A stretch of DNA of 64,000 bases from Belnapia moabensis DSM 16746 (GCF_000745835.1 NZ_JQKB01000003.1:1-64000), one strand, 5' to 3'; positions 1 through 9,539 are shown, counted from the first letter of the stretch. Notes: generated from the sequence alone by a model not told the origin. Program-made: numbers and translations.

Positions 1-2
1 GC

Positions 3-287
3 CAATGGTCCGACCTGGCCATCCTCCGCACCACGCCCGCGCTGTTCGCCCTGTTCTCACTCGTGACGCTGTGGGCCAACCAACTCGCCGCCGAGCGTGG
101 ACCGCTGGTCGAGTGTGTGCGCTGGTACCGCAAGTCGCTACCAACCTTCAGCGACGCTCTCGTGCTGGTGCGCCGCGAGCTCTGGCGCGCGCAGTTTTCT
201 GCTACCTCGCCGCTGGCCGGGACAGCACAGAATGTCTCAGCCGATCTCATCGAGCGATTGCTGCTCATCGTCTGCCGCCCGCCATGA
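3..287 (+). pseudogene. Transposase C-terminal fragment, cut by the window edge
   Basis: An open frame runs in from the window edge and ends at TGA. It encodes about 94 residues ending in a pattern (WYRKSLPTFSDALVLVRRELW, then an LIERLLLIVC tail) that looks like the C-terminal end of a DDE-type transposase of the IS4/IS701-like groups. Family assignment is by memory of such tails and is uncertain. The fragment has no start in the window, so it may be the end of an intact element or a relic. Its stop codon overlaps the ATG of the next gene, which places the right end of the element within or just after the first codons of that gene. No terminal inverted repeat can be identified because the other end is not visible. 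Confidence 0.55.
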
Positions 288-1339
288 TGGCACGCGAGCG
301 TCACGGCACGTGCAAAGCCAAGATAAGCGCCAATCCTGCCGATGCCGGCCTGCGCGCCCGCCTCGGTCAGGCCTTCATGCTGGGTGGACGGCACGACGCC
401 GCGGCCGAGCAGTTCGCACAGTGCCGCAGCAGCGCGCCCGGATGGCCTCGCATCGTGGCATTGCAGGCACAGAACGCATTGCTGGCCGGTGATTCTGCCA
501 ATGCCATCGCCTTTGCCGATGCCGGCCTGGCCGAGGGCGTCGTCGATGCCTCGCTGCATAGCATCCTGGCCCACGCGCTGGTCGCCACCGGGCGCCTGGC
601 GGAGGCAGCGCCGCATTTCACCGCGGCTGCGCGGCTGTCGCCTGAGAATGGCTATTTCGCCCATCTCGCCGCCGCGGCGGGGGAAGGAACGGAGCGCGCG
701 ACGGAAAGCTATATCACCGCGCTCTTCGACGGCTATGCGCCGCGCTTCGAACAGTCGCTCATCAGCCTCGGCTACCGCGTTCCCGGCCTGGTGCGGCGGA
801 TGGTGGAGCGGCACTGCCCCGCCGTCGCCGCCGGTGAGGCAAAGCTCGGCCCCGTCCTCGACCTCGGATGCGGCACCGGCCTGGTCGGCGTTGCGATTGC
901 CGATCTGCTGGGGGGGGCGCTGACCGGGATCGACCTCTCCCGCGGCATGCTTGAGCAGGCTGCCGCCAAGCATCTCTATGCGGAACTCCGCCAGGCCGAC
1001 ATCGTCGCCGCGCTGCGCGAGGGATTGCCGCCCCAGGCGCTGATCGTCGCCGCCGATGTCTTCATCTACCTCGGCGCGCTGGAGGAGGTTCTGCGTCTTT
1101 GTCGCCAGACCCTGGCGCCGGAAGGTGTGTTGCTCTTCAGCCTGGAGCGCGCGGCGCCGGGCGAGGGGTCCTGGCGCCTCGGTCCCTCGGGCCGCTATTC
1201 CCATGCGCCCGACTATGTCACCCGCTGCCTCGCGGAGGCGGGTCTCGTCCTCGTCGAACAGCGTGATGAGGCGCTGCGCCTCGAATCCGATCACACGGTC
1301 GAGGGCATGTTGATCCTCGCCCGCCCGGCGCCTCACTGA
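284..1339 (+). CDS. TPR-containing SAM-dependent methyltransferase, probably N-truncated
   Basis: The 351-residue product has two or three TPR-like helical repeats in its first 140 residues (for example LRARLGQAFMLGGRHDAAAEQF) followed by a class I methyltransferase domain with the SAM motif VLDLGCGTGLVG. The C-terminal half reads like a methyltransferase of the Methyltransf_12/25 type; the substrate is unknown. The open frame extends further upstream, but that part is the out-of-frame shadow of a transposase. The ATG at 284 overlaps the transposase stop, so the native N-terminus was probably replaced by insertion of the element. The stop overlaps the start of the next gene (TGATG), suggesting translational coupling with the O-GlcNAc transferase homologue. 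TPR-methyltransferase proteins often sit beside TPR glycosyltransferases, which supports a joint role in protein or glycan modification, but this is inference. Confidence 0.75.
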   Translation: MMARERHGTCKAKISANPADAGLRARLGQAFMLGGRHDAAAEQFAQCRSSAPGWPRIVALQAQNALLAGDSANAIAFADAGLAEGVVDASLHSILAHALVATGRLAEAAPHFTAAARLSPENGYFAHLAAAAGEGTERATESYITALFDGYAPRFEQSLISLGYRVPGLVRRMVERHCPAVAAGEAKLGPVLDLGCGTGLVGVAIADLLGGALTGIDLSRGMLEQAAAKHLYAELRQADIVAALREGLPPQALIVAADVFIYLGALEEVLRLCRQTLAPEGVLLFSLERAAPGEGSWRLGPSGRYSHAPDYVTRCLAEAGLVLVEQRDEALRLESDHTVEGMLILARPAPH

Positions 1340-3588
1340 TGGCTGCGCTCGACTATCGCACCGGGCTGGAGGCGCTGCGGGCAGGCATGCCGGAGGCCGC
1401 GCTCGCCCCGCTCTCGGCCGCGCTCGACGACCCCATGCAAGGCGCCTGGGCCCGGCTCAACCTCGGCCTTGCGCTTCATGCCCTTGGGCGCCTTGCCGAG
1501 GCGGAGCCGCATCTGCGAACCGCCATGGCGGCACTGCCCGACCAGGCGGAGCCGGCCTTCCGCCTTGGCACTATCGCCGGCCTGCGCGGTGATGGTGCCG
1601 GCGCGATGGCGCTCTTCCGTGCCGCCCTCGCGCGTGACCCGCACCACGTCCCGGCCCATGCCGCCCTGGCCGCCCTTGCGGTGGAAGCCGGCGACGGTGC
1701 CGAGGCCCGTGCGCTGCTCGCCGCGGCCCGTTGCATCGACCTGGGGGAGCCTGAGCTTGCCCTCGCGCTTGCTCGGCTCGACCTTGCCGAAGGGCTGAGC
1801 GAAGCGGCTGTCGCGGAGGCTGCCAGGGTACTTGCAGCCCGTCCGAGCCATGCCGCCGCCGCCCGGCTTTTCGCGGAAGCAAGCCTGGCGAGCCAGGATC
1901 CCGAGGCGGCCCTGGCCGAAATCGCCGCGCGGGCCGAGGCCGAACCCTTTGCTGCCGGCTGGCCCCTCGCCGCCGCCTGGTTGAATGAGGCAGCTGGACG
2001 TCCCGCTGCCGCCCTCGCCGAGTTGCGCACCGCCCATCTGCTGGCGCCCGGGTCGGCGGATGTCCTGGCGCTCCTCGCTCATGCTCTGGCCGGCGCGGAG
2101 CGGACGGCGGAGGCGGAGACGACGCTGCGCGCGGCCATCGCCGCTCGGCCTGCGGATATCGATTTGCGTAACCGATTGGCGACGGTGCTGTGGAAGGCCA
2201 ATCGCCTTTCGGCGATGCTCGACATCCTCACCGCCGCCATCGCCGATTTCGGCCCGCACCCGACGCTGCTGCTGAACCAAGCCCTGGCGCTGAACACTAT
2301 CGGCGAGCAGGAGGCGGCACTTGCCGCGGCCGATGCCTCGCTGCCCAGGGGAGGGGTGGCGGCGCTGGTCAACCGCATCGCCGTGCTGCCCTATCACCCG
2401 GTGGCCGGCACCGCTGCCAACCTTCGCAAGGCAGCCGAGGCGATCAACGTAGCCCTGCCGCCGGCGGCGCCGATCGTGGCCCGGCGCCGGGTGGGGGGCG
2501 GCCGGCTTCGTCTCGGCCTGCTCTCCGGTGGCCTCGGCCAGCACCCGGTGGGCTGGCTGACCTTGGCCGGGTTGGAGGCCTTGCCCGAGGCGGAGTTCGA
2601 ACTCACCGCCTATTCGCTGAAGCCGCGGACAGACCCGCTCGCTGCGCGCTTCCGCGCCCGCTGCACCCGCTGGCACGAAGTCGGCCCGCTGGATGATGCC
2701 GCGATCGCCGCGCAGATCGCCGAGGACGGCATCGACATCCTCGTCGAGCTGGGAGGCTATGGCGAAGGCGGTCGGCCCTTCGTGCTGCGGCATCGGCCGG
2801 CGCCGGTGCAGGTGAAATGGGTCGGCGCGCAGTTCTCGACGCTCGGCCTCGATGGCTGCGACTGGATGCTGACTGATCGCTGGGAGACCCCGCCCGGCTT
2901 CGAGCCGCATTACACCGAGCGCCTGCTGCGCCTGCCGGATGGCTATGTCTGCTACCTGCCGCCGCCCTATGCGCCGCCGGTCGCGCCGCTGCCGGCGGTT
3001 GCGAATGGGGCCGTCACCTTCGGGTGCTTCAATAACCTCGCCAAGCTGACGGCGCCGGTGCTCGCCGCCTGGGCGCGGATCATGGCGGCGCTGCCGGAGG
3101 CGCGGCTGGTGCTGCGCACCCACAGCCTCAGCGAGCCGGAGACGCGGGCGCGAACCGCCGCACGCCTCGCCGCGGCCCGGCTGCCGATGGCGCGGGTCGC
3201 GCTGGAAGGTGGCGTGCCGCATCGCGAACTCATGGCCGCCTATGGCGGGATCGACATCGCGCTCGATCCTTTCCCATATACCGGTGGCCTGACGGTCTGC
3301 GAGGCATTGTGGATGGGCGTGCCCGTTGTCGCCATGGCGGGGGACAGTTTCTGCGCCAGGCACGCGCTCAGTCATCTGAGTAATGTCGGCCTCGGCGACT
3401 GGGCGGTGGCGGATGTGGAGGCTTATGTCGCACAGGCTATCTGCCGGGCGCGGAATTTGCCGCCACTTGCGGCGCTACGCGAAGGGCTGCGCGAGCGGGT
3501 TACGGCCTCGCCGTTGACCGATGCGCCGCGTTTCGCCCACGGCCTTGCCGCGGCGCTGCACCATGCCTGGGAGGCGGCGGCTCGATAA
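1339..3588 (+). CDS. TPR O-GlcNAc transferase-like glycosyltransferase (SPINDLY family)
   Basis: The 749-residue protein has an N-terminal TPR superhelix over roughly residues 1-340, with many Ala-rich repeats, and a C-terminal glycosyltransferase family 41 catalytic region. Recognisable blocks are LVELGGYGEGGR, PVQVKWVGAQFSTLGL, the TDRWETPP loop and the sugar-nucleotide binding end LDPFPYTGGLTVCEALWMGVPVV. In this family the enzyme transfers a sugar, usually GlcNAc from UDP-GlcNAc, to Ser/Thr of target proteins, and the TPRs hold the target. No signal peptide is visible, so it should act in the cytoplasm. It is translationally coupled to the TPR methyltransferase upstream. Bacterial members are often found near flagellar or surface glycosylation genes, but none is seen here. 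Acceptor and donor are not shown by the sequence. Confidence 0.88.
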   Translation: MAALDYRTGLEALRAGMPEAALAPLSAALDDPMQGAWARLNLGLALHALGRLAEAEPHLRTAMAALPDQAEPAFRLGTIAGLRGDGAGAMALFRAALARDPHHVPAHAALAALAVEAGDGAEARALLAAARCIDLGEPELALALARLDLAEGLSEAAVAEAARVLAARPSHAAAARLFAEASLASQDPEAALAEIAARAEAEPFAAGWPLAAAWLNEAAGRPAAALAELRTAHLLAPGSADVLALLAHALAGAERTAEAETTLRAAIAARPADIDLRNRLATVLWKANRLSAMLDILTAAIADFGPHPTLLLNQALALNTIGEQEAALAAADASLPRGGVAALVNRIAVLPYHPVAGTAANLRKAAEAINVALPPAAPIVARRRVGGGRLRLGLLSGGLGQHPVGWLTLAGLEALPEAEFELTAYSLKPRTDPLAARFRARCTRWHEVGPLDDAAIAAQIAEDGIDILVELGGYGEGGRPFVLRHRPAPVQVKWVGAQFSTLGLDGCDWMLTDRWETPPGFEPHYTERLLRLPDGYVCYLPPPYAPPVAPLPAVANGAVTFGCFNNLAKLTAPVLAAWARIMAALPEARLVLRTHSLSEPETRARTAARLAAARLPMARVALEGGVPHRELMAAYGGIDIALDPFPYTGGLTVCEALWMGVPVVAMAGDSFCARHALSHLSNVGLGDWAVADVEAYVAQAICRARNLPPLAALREGLRERVTASPLTDAPRFAHGLAAALHHAWEAAAR

Positions 3589-3723
3589 AACGTCATGGAG
3601 TGCGGTTATGCTTCTGGTAACCTTCGGCTGGGCATGCGCGAAGCGGCACCCATCTCAGCGGAACCGGCAGACCCCTTCAGCCGTTCCGGCTGCGTCTCGC
3701 GGGATAAGGAAGCTGGAACGCCG

Positions 3724-4914
3724 ATGACCATCCTCGATACCCGCGTCTCCGCCCTGGCCAGACGCTACGGCGCCGTTCGTGGTCATACCGAGGCCCTCGC
3801 CGCGCCGCTCTCGCCCGAGGACCAGACGATCCAGTCGATGCCCGATGCCAGCCCGGCGAAGTGGCATCGGGCGCATGTCACCTGGTTCTTCGAAACCTTC
3901 CTGCTTCTGCCCAACTTGCCGGGCTACCGCCGGTTCCGTGAGGAGTTCGCCTTTCTTTTCAACTCCTATTATGAGGCTGCCGGTCCGCGCCATGCCCGGC
4001 CGAAGCGTGGGATGCTCACCAGGCCCTCCGCCGCCGAGGTCGGTGCCTATCGCGCCCAGGTCGATGCCGCGATGGCCCGGCTGCTGGAGAGTCCGCCGGA
4101 CGGGGCGCTGCCGCTGGTCGAGCTTGGCCTGCAGCACGAGCAGCAGCACCAGGAGTTGCTGCTGACCGACATCCTGCATGCCCTCGCTCAGAACCCGCTG
4201 CTGCCGGCCTATGATCCGCAGTGGCGGGAGCCTGCCATCGCCGCCGGCCCCGCCCGGATGCTCGACGGGACGGACGGTATCCGCGAGGTCGGCAGCGCCG
4301 GCCCGGGCTTCGCTTTCGACAACGAAACGCCGCGCCACAAGGTCTGGCTGGAGCCCTACCGCATCGCCGATCGGCTGGTAACCAATGGCGAATGGCTCGA
4401 TTTCATGGCCGATGGCGGCTACCGCAGCGCGACGCTCTGGATGAGCGAGGGCTGGGCGCGGGCGCAGGCCGAGGAGTGGCAGGCGCCCTTCCACTGGCAT
4501 CGACGCGAGGGCGGGTGGAGCCAGTTCACCCTGGGCGGGCTGCGGCCGCTCGATCCCGCCGCGCCGGTTCGGCACGTTTCCTGGTACGAAGCGGAGGCTT
4601 ATGCCCGTTGGGCCGGCCGCCGGCTGCCGACCGAGGCGGAGTGGGAGGCGGCGCAGGACCTGCCCGGCCTGTTCCAGGCGCGCGATTCCGCCTGGCAGTG
4701 GACCGGCAGCGCCTATCGTCCCTATCCCGGTTTCCGCCCCTGGGCGGGTGCGGTCGGCGAGTACAACGGCAAGTTCATGATCGGCCAGATGGTGCTGCGC
4801 GGTGGCTCGCTCGCCACGCCGCCCGGCCATGCCAGGCCCGGCTACCGCAACTTCTTCCCGCCCGATGCCCGCTGGCAATTCACCGGCCTCCGCCTCGCGG
4901 AGGACGCGGCATGA
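3724..4914 (+). CDS. egtB: Ergothioneine biosynthesis protein EgtB (hercynylcysteine sulfoxide synthase)
   Basis: EgtB is a non-haem iron sulfoxide synthase that joins trimethylhistidine (hercynine) to a thiol donor (gamma-glutamylcysteine or cysteine) using oxygen. The 396-residue protein has the N-terminal DinB-like helical domain with the expected iron-ligand histidines (H51 in KWHRAHVTW; H138 and H142 in QHEQQHQEL) and the C-terminal formylglycine-generating-enzyme fold (RHVSWYEAEAYARWAGRRLPTEAEWE; NFFPPDARWQFTGLRLA). The start ATG is chosen over an in-frame upstream one because it is preceded by AAGGAAG and gives the usual family length; the extra 43 upstream residues are low-complexity. 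The gene overlaps egtD by four bases (ATGA), so the two are co-translated. Confidence 0.95.
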   Translation: MTILDTRVSALARRYGAVRGHTEALAAPLSPEDQTIQSMPDASPAKWHRAHVTWFFETFLLLPNLPGYRRFREEFAFLFNSYYEAAGPRHARPKRGMLTRPSAAEVGAYRAQVDAAMARLLESPPDGALPLVELGLQHEQQHQELLLTDILHALAQNPLLPAYDPQWREPAIAAGPARMLDGTDGIREVGSAGPGFAFDNETPRHKVWLEPYRIADRLVTNGEWLDFMADGGYRSATLWMSEGWARAQAEEWQAPFHWHRREGGWSQFTLGGLRPLDPAAPVRHVSWYEAEAYARWAGRRLPTEAEWEAAQDLPGLFQARDSAWQWTGSAYRPYPGFRPWAGAVGEYNGKFMIGQMVLRGGSLATPPGHARPGYRNFFPPDARWQFTGLRLAEDAA

Positions 4915-5861
4915 GCGCGGCGATGGATGCTGCGGCCGGGCAGCGCGCGGCCCTCATCGCCGATGCGCTGGCTGGCCTTTCTGCTCCGCGCAAGACGCTG
5001 CCTTGCAAGTGGCTCTACGACGCCGAGGGCTGCCGGCTCTTCGAGGCCATCACCCGCCTGCCGGAATACTACCCGACGCGGACGGAGGTGCGGATCCTGA
5101 CCGAACAGGCCGCTTCCATCGCCGAGGCGGTCGGGCCTGGCCGCGCCGTGGTCGAATTCGGACCCGGCGATGGCGCCAAGGCGGCGCTGCTGCTCGCGGG
5201 TCTCGACCGGCCTGCCGCCTATGTGCCGGTCGACATCGCGCCGGAATGGCTGGAGGAGGCGGCGAGCCGGGTAGCGATCGCCCGGCCCGGCCTGCCGGTG
5301 CTGCCGGTCGTCGCCGATTTCACCCAGGCCTTTGCCCTGCCGCGGCGGCTCGGCGCCGCGCCGCGGCTTGGCTTCTTCCCGGGCTCCACGATCGGCAATT
5401 TCGAGCCGGCGGGGGCGGTCGAGTTCCTGCGCCGGGCGAGGACGACTTTGGGCACGGGGGCTCGGCTACTGCTGGGCGCCGATTTGGTGAAGGCGCCGGC
5501 GGTGCTGGAGGCCGCCTATGACGATGCCGCGGGCGTCACCGCCGCCTTCGACCTCAACCTGTTGCACCGGCTGAACCGCGAGGCCGGGGCGGATTTCGAC
5601 ACCGGTGCCTTCCGGCATCGCGCCGTCTGGAATGCGGTGCTGGAGCGGATCGAGATGCATCTCGTCGCCGAGCGGGCGCAGGTGGTGCGGCTGGCCGGGC
5701 GCAGCATCCGCTTCGAGGCGGGCGAGACTATCCATACCGAGAGCAGCCACAAGTACCGGCCGGAGCGGCTTGCCGGCTTGGCCGCTTCGGCCGGCTGGCG
5801 CATAAGCCGGCACTGGACGGATGCGGAGGGGCTCTTCTCGGTATGGCTGCTGGACGCGTAG
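4911..5861 (+). CDS. egtD: L-histidine N-alpha-methyltransferase EgtD
   Basis: EgtD trimethylates histidine with SAM to make hercynine, the first step of ergothioneine synthesis. The 316-residue product shows the family start KTLPCKWLYDAEGCRLFEAI, the SAM-binding VVEFGPGDGAK, the FPGSTIGNF block and the C-terminal IHTESSHKY segment that binds the histidine substrate. The ATG lies inside the egtB stop (ATGA), giving the egtB-egtD order. egtA, egtC and egtE are absent from the window. Either the organism uses other proteins for the later steps, as many alphaproteobacteria with two-gene loci do, or they are encoded elsewhere. The downstream phosphodiesterase overlaps the end of this gene by 19 bases. 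Confidence 0.95.
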   Translation: MSAAMDAAAGQRAALIADALAGLSAPRKTLPCKWLYDAEGCRLFEAITRLPEYYPTRTEVRILTEQAASIAEAVGPGRAVVEFGPGDGAKAALLLAGLDRPAAYVPVDIAPEWLEEAASRVAIARPGLPVLPVVADFTQAFALPRRLGAAPRLGFFPGSTIGNFEPAGAVEFLRRARTTLGTGARLLLGADLVKAPAVLEAAYDDAAGVTAAFDLNLLHRLNREAGADFDTGAFRHRAVWNAVLERIEMHLVAERAQVVRLAGRSIRFEAGETIHTESSHKYRPERLAGLAASAGWRISRHWTDAEGLFSVWLLDA

Positions 5862-6589
5862 GGACCGAGATCGCCAGCCATCGCGGCGGGGCGATCCTCT
5901 GGCCGGAGAACAGCCTGCTCGCTTTCCGCCATGCTCTCGCCCTGCCGGCCGAGCAGCTGGAGATCGACGTCCACCTCACCGCGGATGGCGAGGTCGCCGT
6001 CATCCATGACGCAACGCTCGATCGCACGACCGACGGCACCGGCCCGGTCCGTGCCCAGACCATGGCCGAGCTGCGCCGCGTCCGACTCAAAGGTACGGGC
6101 GGGGAGGGGGTGCCCAGCCTCGCCGAGGTCGTGGCGCTGACCCGTGAGGCGGGGCGAATCCTGCGGCTCGAAATCAAGGCGGATGGCATGGGGCGCCCCT
6201 ATCCGGGCATCGTCCCCGCCTGCCTCGCGGTGCTCGATGCCGCCAGGATGCGCGCCCGTACCGTGCTCATGAGCTTCGAGCCGATGACCGTCGCCGCCGC
6301 GGTGGCGGCCGGCGGATTTTACCGGCTGGTGCTGCTGATGGGCAGCCGGCCCTGGCACGGCATGGGGCCGGAGGGCGCCATCGCCCTCGCCCGCGCCTGC
6401 CATGCGGAGGAGCTCGGACTCACCATCGCGGATTGGGAGGAGGACTCGGTCGCCGCACTTCGCGCCGCCGGGCTCGGGGTCAGCGCCTGGGGCACCAATG
6501 ACGAGGCAAGCATCCGACGCGGCTTCGCGCTCGGGATGGATGCCATCGCCACGGACGATCCGCCGCTCGCGCTCCGGCTCCGCGGCTGA
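5843..6589 (+). CDS. Glycerophosphodiester phosphodiesterase
   Basis: The 248-residue protein matches the GDPD family, which hydrolyses glycerophosphodiesters to sn-glycerol-3-phosphate and an alcohol. Visible signature parts are IASHRGG, WPENSLLAF, the metal-binding EIDVHLTADGEVAVIHD, LDRTTDGTG and RLEIKADG; the C-terminal AWGTNDEASIRR and IATDDPPLALR are also typical. There is no signal peptide, so it is likely cytoplasmic (UgpQ-like) and would recycle deacylated phospholipid head groups. It starts inside the 3' end of egtD in another frame, which implies a shared transcript. No functional link with ergothioneine is evident. Confidence 0.9.
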   Translation: MAAGRVGTEIASHRGGAILWPENSLLAFRHALALPAEQLEIDVHLTADGEVAVIHDATLDRTTDGTGPVRAQTMAELRRVRLKGTGGEGVPSLAEVVALTREAGRILRLEIKADGMGRPYPGIVPACLAVLDAARMRARTVLMSFEPMTVAAAVAAGGFYRLVLLMGSRPWHGMGPEGAIALARACHAEELGLTIADWEEDSVAALRAAGLGVSAWGTNDEASIRRGFALGMDAIATDDPPLALRLRG

Positions 6590-6638
6590 ACCAAAACCTG
6601 ATAACGAAATCGGAACGGGCCGAAAGCCGCAGCCTCCC

Positions 6639-6667
6639 TTGCATCCGGCGCGCGGCGCGGCCATACC
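6639..6667 (+). promoter_or_regulatory. Candidate sigma-70 type promoter of the liv operon
   Basis: The elements TTGCAT (6639-6644) and CATACC (6662-6667) are separated by 17 bases and lie about 50 bases upstream of the GTG start of livG, in the only sizeable gap before the operon. The -10 match is weak, so this is a candidate from pattern only. Confidence 0.25.
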
Positions 6668-6716
6668 TAGCCGCAACGACGGCGCCATTAGAGACGCAAC
6701 GGGGAGAACGATCCGG

Positions 6717-7485
6717 GTGACAGATTCCATCCTGGAAACCGAGGGGCTGACGAAGGAATTCCGGGGGTTCGTCGCCGTCAACGGCGTCTCCCTGAAGGTC
6801 CGGCGCGGCAGCATCCATGGCCTGATCGGGCCGAACGGTGCCGGCAAGACCACCTGCTTCAACCTCCTGACCAAATTCCTCCAGCCGACGCGCGGGACGA
6901 TCCGCTACGACGGCCGCGACATCACCGGCATGAAGCCGGCCGAGGTCGCGCGCCTCGGCCTGGTGCGGAGCTTCCAGATCTCGGCCGTCTTCCCGCATCT
7001 CTCGGTGTTGGAGAATGTGCGGGTTGCGCTTCAGCGGCAGCGCGGCGGCAGCTTCGACTTCTGGCGCTCGGAAGGGCTGCTGCGGCAGTTCGATGACCGC
7101 GCCATGGCGCTGCTCGAGGATGTCGGCCTGACCGGCTATGCGCGGCTGCAGGCGGGCGAGCTGCCCTATGGCCGCAAGCGCGCCCTCGAGATCGCGACTA
7201 CGATGGCCATGGACCCGGCGATGATGCTGCTCGACGAGCCCACGGCCGGCATGACGCATGAGGATGTGGACCGCATCGTGGCGCTGGTGAAGCGCGTCTC
7301 TGCGGGCCGCACCGTGCTGCTGGTCGAGCACAACCTGAAGGTCGTCTCCGGCCTCTGCGACCGCATCACCGTACTCGCGCGCGGTAGCGTCCTCGCCGAG
7401 GGCGACTATGCCGAGGTCTCCCGCAACCCCGATGTGGTCGCCGCCTATCTCGGCACCGAAGCTTCCCCGGAAGGAGCGATGGCCC

Positions 7486-7493
<8 letters not shown>
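6717..7493 (+). CDS. livG: Branched-chain amino acid-type ABC transporter ATPase LivG
   Basis: The 258-residue ATPase has Walker A GPNGAGKTT, the LivG-type signature LPYGRKRALEIA in place of LSGGQ, Walker B MMLLDEPTAGM followed by the H-loop LLVEHNLK. It energises uptake together with LivF and the LivH/LivM permeases encoded downstream. The GTG start (V-T-D-S-I-L) is preceded by GGGGAG at an ideal distance, and the frame upstream is a shadow of the GDPD gene. It opens an eight-gene operon whose binding proteins occur in four tandem versions. The actual substrate is not shown; proteins of this type import branched-chain amino acids, other amino acids, short amides or urea. Confidence 0.93.
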
Positions 7494-8226
<733 letters not shown>

Positions 8227-8252
8227 TCCCGTCTCCCAGGAGCCCGACCATT

Positions 8253-9476
8253 ATGTCGCTTGACCGCCGCACTCTGCTGACCGGCGCCGCTGTTGCCCCC
8301 TTCGCCTTTGCCCGGGCGGGCCATGCCCAAGGGACGCCGACGCTGAAGATCGGCGTGCTGAACGACCAGTCGGGCGTCTACCGCGACATCTCCGGCCCGA
8401 CCTCGGTTGCCTGCGTGCGCCAGGCGATCCAGGATTTCGGCAGCCGCGGCTTCAATGTCGAGGTCGTCGTCGGCGACCACCAGAACAAGCCTGATGTCGG
8501 CAGCAACATCGCGCGGCAATGGATGGACCGCGACGGCGTCGACGTCATCGTCGATGTGCCGAATAGCGCGGTCGGCCTCGCGGTTGCCGGCGTGGTGCGC
8601 GAGAAGAACAAGGTCTACCTCAACTCGACCTCGGCGACGGCGGACCTGACCGGCGCGCAATGCTCGCCGAACACGGTCCACTGGACCTACGACACCTACA
8701 TGCTGGCGAAGTCCACCGGCGGCGCCATGGTGAAGGCGGGCGGCGATACCTGGTTCTTCCTCACGGCGGACTATGCCTTCGGCCATGCGCTGGAGCGGGA
8801 CACCACCAATTTCGTCAAGTCAGCCGGCGGGCGCGTCGTCGGCGGCGTGCGGCATCCGCTGAGCAACACCGACTACTCCTCCTTCCTGGTGCAGGCGCAG
8901 TCCTCGCGCGCCAAGGTCATCGGCCTGGCCAATGCGGGTACGGATACGGTCAACACGGTGAAGCAGGCGGCCGAGTTCGGCATCACGCGCCGCGGCACCA
9001 AGATCGCCGTGCTGCTGATGTTCCTGAATGACGTGCATGCGCTCGGCCTGCAGGCGGCGCAGGGGCTCGTGCTGACCGAGACCTTCTACTGGGATCTCAA
9101 CGACCGCACTCGCGCCTTCACCAATCGGGTGAAGCCGCATCTCGCTGGTTCGATGCCTGCCATGTCGCATGCCGGCTGCTACAGCGCGGTGCTGCACTAC
9201 CTGAAGACCGCGGCCGATATGGGTGCGGCGCAGGCGAAGCAGGACGGCGCGGCGACCGTCGCCCGCATGAAGGCGATGCCGACGGATGACGACTGCTTCG
9301 GCGCGGGCCGCATCCGCGAGGACGGGCGCAAGCTGCACCCGGCCCATCTCTTTGAGGTGAAGGCGCCGGGCGAGAGCAAGGGCGCCTGGGACTACTACAA
9401 GCTGCTGCAGACGACGCCGGCGGAGGAGGCCTTCCGCCCCGTCAACGAAGGCAGCTGCCCGCTCGTCCGCAGCTAG
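8253..9476 (+). CDS. ABC transporter substrate-binding protein, tandem copy 1 (LivK/Peripla_BP_6 type)
   Basis: The 407-residue protein begins with a twin-arginine-like export signal (DRRTLLTGAAVAPFAFARAGHAQ) and continues as a type I periplasmic-binding protein of the LivK/Peripla_BP_6 family (TLKIGVLNDQSGVYRDISGP, DHQNKPDVGSNIARQW, TADYAFGHALERD). It should capture the ligand in the periplasm for the LivHM/LivFG transporter. It is the first of four consecutive paralogues that share these blocks and the ending GSCPLVRS/GGCPLVRS. This copy differs from copies 2 and 3 in several middle positions (HPLSNTDYSS instead of the PFPxTxDFSS form), so it may bind a different ligand. The ligand cannot be read from the sequence. 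Confidence 0.9.
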   Translation: MSLDRRTLLTGAAVAPFAFARAGHAQGTPTLKIGVLNDQSGVYRDISGPTSVACVRQAIQDFGSRGFNVEVVVGDHQNKPDVGSNIARQWMDRDGVDVIVDVPNSAVGLAVAGVVREKNKVYLNSTSATADLTGAQCSPNTVHWTYDTYMLAKSTGGAMVKAGGDTWFFLTADYAFGHALERDTTNFVKSAGGRVVGGVRHPLSNTDYSSFLVQAQSSRAKVIGLANAGTDTVNTVKQAAEFGITRRGTKIAVLLMFLNDVHALGLQAAQGLVLTETFYWDLNDRTRAFTNRVKPHLAGSMPAMSHAGCYSAVLHYLKTAADMGAAQAKQDGAATVARMKAMPTDDDCFGAGRIREDGRKLHPAHLFEVKAPGESKGAWDYYKLLQTTPAEEAFRPVNEGSCPLVRS

Positions 9477-9494
9477 GACAAGGACCATGGGAGA

Positions 9495-9517
9495 CCGGGC
9501 GGCCATGCATCGCCCGG
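9495..9517 (+). other. Stem-loop between binding-protein copies 1 and 2
   Basis: CCGGGCG (9495-9501) and CGCCCGG (9511-9517) form a perfect seven-pair GC stem with a nine-base loop in the 63-base gap after copy 1. No T-run follows, so it is more likely an mRNA-stability or attenuation hairpin than a full terminator. Confidence 0.4.
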
Positions 9518-9539
9518 CCCCGCCAACAGGGAGACGGAC

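Noticed and set aside
1333-3375. A 680-codon open frame opposite the O-GlcNAc transferase gene.
   Set aside because: Its product is Arg/Gln/Gly-rich with no domain, and the plus-strand frame gives a clear TPR-GT41 protein; it is a high-GC shadow.
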